The position numbers were made by a program, and so were the translations under genes. Under the pieces are notes generated by a model. That model worked only from the letters and a program-made list of their open reading frames with translations, ran no database searches and had not been told where the DNA came from. 39,564 bases of DNA from Candidatus Kuenenia stuttgartensis (lineage in GTDB: Bacteria > Planctomycetota > Planctomycetia > Pirellulales > UBA1268), in NCBI GenBank assembly GCA_945891385.1, contig CAMDDJ010000025.1, forward strand, positions 1 to 39,564. Reading direction: 5' to 3'. Numbering within the stretch: the first letter of the stretch is position 1; each line of letters opens with the position of its first letter. This document shows positions 37,864 to 39,564 of the stretch, one piece after another.

Positions 37864-39564
37864 TCAGCGAGGGAGCTCGCTGCGACGCCATCCGTATTGA
37901 AAGAGGTTGCGGGTGTCGGTGTAGCGGGCGTCGGACGAACTGCTGCCGAGCACCACCACGATCAGTTCCCGGCCGGCCCGTTCGCCGCACGAGGCCAGGC
38001 AGCAGCCGGCGGCGAACGTCGTGCCGGTCTTCACGCCGGAATAGCCCTCGATGCCGAGCAGCCGGTTGGTGTTTCGCCACACCACCGATCGGGAATGGCC
38101 GGCGGCGTTGGCGAGCGTGGCCCATCGCTCCCGGGTGCCGACGATCTCGCGGAAGTGAGGTAGTCCCAGGGCGTGCCGCACGAGGGCGGCGGTTTCGCGT
38201 GCCGTTGAGCCGCAGCCTTCGACGGTTTTGCCGTGGGGATTGCCATAGCGGGTCGACTCGAGACCGAGCGCCGTCGCCCGGGCGTTCATCGCCGCGACAA
38301 ACTGGTCGTGGGCATCGCCCCCGCCTCCACCGAGCCGTTCGCCGAAGTGCTCGGCGAAGGCCACGGCGGCATCGTTGCCCGAGGGCAGCATCAAGCCATA
38401 GAGAAGGTCACCGACCGAGACGCGATCGCCCGGCAGAATCCCGGCCCGGGAGCCGGTCTCCAGGCCTGCTCGCTCGGAGACGTGGATCGTCTCGTCAAGC
38501 ACAGCCGGATCGGCCGCGGCCGCCTCGAGCACCAAGACCGCGGTCATCACCTTGACGATGCTGGCCGGATGACGAAAAGCGTCGGGCTCGTGGCCGGCGA
38601 CCAGTTCGCCCCCCGCCCGATCGACGATGGCCCAGGCCTTCGCGGTGACGAACGGGGGCCCGAGCGGATCGTCGGCCGGCTGGCGGGCCGGCAGTTCGAC
38701 CCGCTCTGGCCGCGGTCCGGCTGCCGTCACCAGTTCCCCGAGGGCCCGCCAGGTCGCCTCGTCCACGCTTCCGGTCGCCGGCAGTCCCTGGGCCTCTTGA
38801 AATCGGCGGACGGCCGCCGCCGTGCCCGGACCAAAGTCCCCGTCGACGCTGATCGCCGCCTCGGGCGGAAGCCGGGCGTTGAGCGTCCGCTGCAGGTCGG
38901 CCACGAGCTCGCCCTGCCCGCCCTGGGCCAGCGGCCCGGGCGATGGTGGCTCCAAGGCCGTCGCGTAGGCGACGAGTTCCGCGGCGAACCGAGCCGCCAG
39001 GTCGTCAGCCGAGCCCCCCGGGCCGCGTCGGTCGCGATTGCCGGTGGTGAGCAGGCAGAAGGCGATCGGCCCGGCCTTGGTCTCGATGATCCCGGCGTCG
39101 GTTCGGGTGCCCGACACCCAGCCGGTCTTGTGGGCGACCGTCACACCCGCCGGCAGATCGCGAGGCGACATGCCGCGGTCTTCGCAGGCCCGAAGATGGT
39201 CGAGCATCTCGCCGCAGGCCCCCTCGGTGACGAGGCCCTGGCGTTCGAGTTCCCGCGTCTCGATCAGTTCGGCCAGCCGCACGAACTCCGCTGCAGTGCC
39301 CTGCCCGAGCCCGAATCGCCGGCTCGCCTCGAGGTCAACCGAAGCACCGCGGCGATACACGGGCGAATGGATCCGCAGCCCGGGCAGGCCGAGCCGCTCC
39401 ATCGTCGCCTTCACAGCATCGAGCCCGATCTCCCCGAGCACGAGGTTGGTGGCGGTGTTGTCCGATTCGGCGATCATCATCCGGATCGCGTCGCGGAGCG
39501 AGATGGTCGTTCCCGGTGACAGCTTGTCGAGACTGCGAGAGCCGGGCACGAGGTCGTCCGCCGT
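37864..39564 (-). CDS. Beta-lactamase-like / peptidoglycan-binding / D-Ala-D-Ala carboxypeptidase (S11) three-domain protein, 5' end outside window
   Basis: Partial protein of at least 566 residues; the frame is open to the window edge, so the true start and the first SxxK lie beyond 39564. Domain 1 is a class A beta-lactamase-like (beta-lactamase2) domain: DLVPGSRSLDKLSPGTT, the SDN motif in AESDNTATN and KTG in AHKTGWVSG. Domain 2 is a peptidoglycan-binding domain (VDGDFGPGTAAAVRRFQEAQG). Domain 3 is an S11 carboxypeptidase with all three motifs: SIVK in HPASIVKVM, SGN in PSGNDAAVAF and KTG in SGVKTGTTFAAGCC. It would trim stem peptides; whether domain 1 hydrolyses beta-lactams or acts on the wall is open. 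Two penicillin-recognising domains in one chain are unusual. It ends right at the tandem repeat array and converges on the NlpC/P60 fusion gene. Confidence 0.88.
   Translation of the reverse strand, partial: TADDLVPGSRSLDKLSPGTTISLRDAIRMMIAESDNTATNLVLGEIGLDAVKATMERLGLPGLRIHSPVYRRGASVDLEASRRFGLGQGTAAEFVRLAELIETRELERQGLVTEGACGEMLDHLRACEDRGMSPRDLPAGVTVAHKTGWVSGTRTDAGIIETKAGPIAFCLLTTGNRDRRGPGGSADDLAARFAAELVAYATALEPPSPGPLAQGGQGELVADLQRTLNARLPPEAAISVDGDFGPGTAAAVRRFQEAQGLPATGSVDEATWRALGELVTAAGPRPERVELPARQPADDPLGPPFVTAKAWAIVDRAGGELVAGHEPDAFRHPASIVKVMTAVLVLEAAAADPAVLDETIHVSERAGLETGSRAGILPGDRVSVGDLLYGLMLPSGNDAAVAFAEHFGERLGGGGGDAHDQFVAAMNARATALGLESTRYGNPHGKTVEGCGSTARETAALVRHALGLPHFREIVGTRERWATLANAAGHSRSVVWRNTNRLLGIEGYSGVKTGTTFAAGCCLASCGERAGRELIVVVLGSSSSDARYTDTRNLFQYGWRRSELPR

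Noticed and set aside
37208..38125. Leftward open frame with GSGLPIPRRRTFA-type repeats
   Set aside because: It runs through the tandem repeat and overlaps two strongly supported genes in other frames; it is a product of the repeat period being divisible by three.
1..39564. tRNA, rRNA, insertion sequence or prophage
   Set aside because: No cloverleaf ends, rRNA segments, transposase, integrase or phage structural genes were recognised by eye.

Overview
The window looks like a chromosome segment of a GC-rich planctomycete, most likely of the Pirellulales type. This rests on gene families largely restricted to that group: a BBP7-type outer-membrane barrel, two DUF1559 pseudopilin-like proteins each followed by a small lipoprotein, two proteins with an N-terminal LEPR-XLL motif, four PEP-CTERM proteins (plus one remnant tail), and several giant secreted proteins with autotransporter-type beta-strand repeats and dockerin-like repeats. 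I saw no rRNA, tRNA, CRISPR array, insertion sequence, integrase or phage gene. The taxonomic call is inferred from gene content only.

Layout, left to right. (1) 0.1-2.9 kb: BBP7 barrel and class I DAHP synthase, both +. (2) 2.9-3.3 kb: convergent gap filled with repeats. (3) 3.3-10.7 kb, all -: a PEP-CTERM protein, a giant PEP-CTERM beta-strand/dockerin protein, and a LEPR-XLL amidase of about 1,070 residues. (4) 11.4-14.3 kb, +: DUF1559 protein, lipoprotein, and a NamZ-like (DUF1343) protein. (5) 14.4-16.2 kb, -: a Uup-like ABC-F ATPase. (6) 16.5-25.7 kb, +: PAS-GGDEF protein, PEP-CTERM tail remnant, DUF1080-GH28 fusion, seven-bladed propeller PEP-CTERM protein, and a LEPR-XLL sugar-dehydrogenase-like giant. 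(7) 25.8-26.0 kb: a 72-residue four-cysteine protein. (8) 26.0-30.1 kb, -: exported FAD oxidoreductase and a GH10-like PEP-CTERM protein. (9) 30.5-31.9 kb, +: second DUF1559 and lipoprotein pair. (10) 32.0-34.9 kb, -: a complete protein-arginine-deiminase (PAD) family protein and an AAA/DUF4143 ATPase with a palindromic promoter. (11) 35.0-37.5 kb, +: a DUF819 membrane domain fused to an NlpC/P60 peptidase. (12) 37.5-37.9 kb: tandem and inverted repeats. (13) 37.9 kb to the edge, -: a protein with two penicillin-recognising serine-hydrolase domains, cut by the window end.

Two themes link the genes. One is the cell surface: most products carry export or sorting signals, and four of the largest share one C-terminal module while their N-terminal halves differ (amidase, lectin-like, sugar dehydrogenase, GH10-like). 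The other is peptidoglycan: amidase, NamZ-like muramidase, NlpC/P60 fusion and beta-lactamase/PGB/S11 fusion. The most notable single items are the secreted PAD homologue with catalytic spacing close to the human enzymes, the two unusual multidomain fusions at 35-39.5 kb, and a family of structured intergenic repeats that occupy the three longest convergent gaps and include hairpins with a constant AGGAT loop but changed stems.
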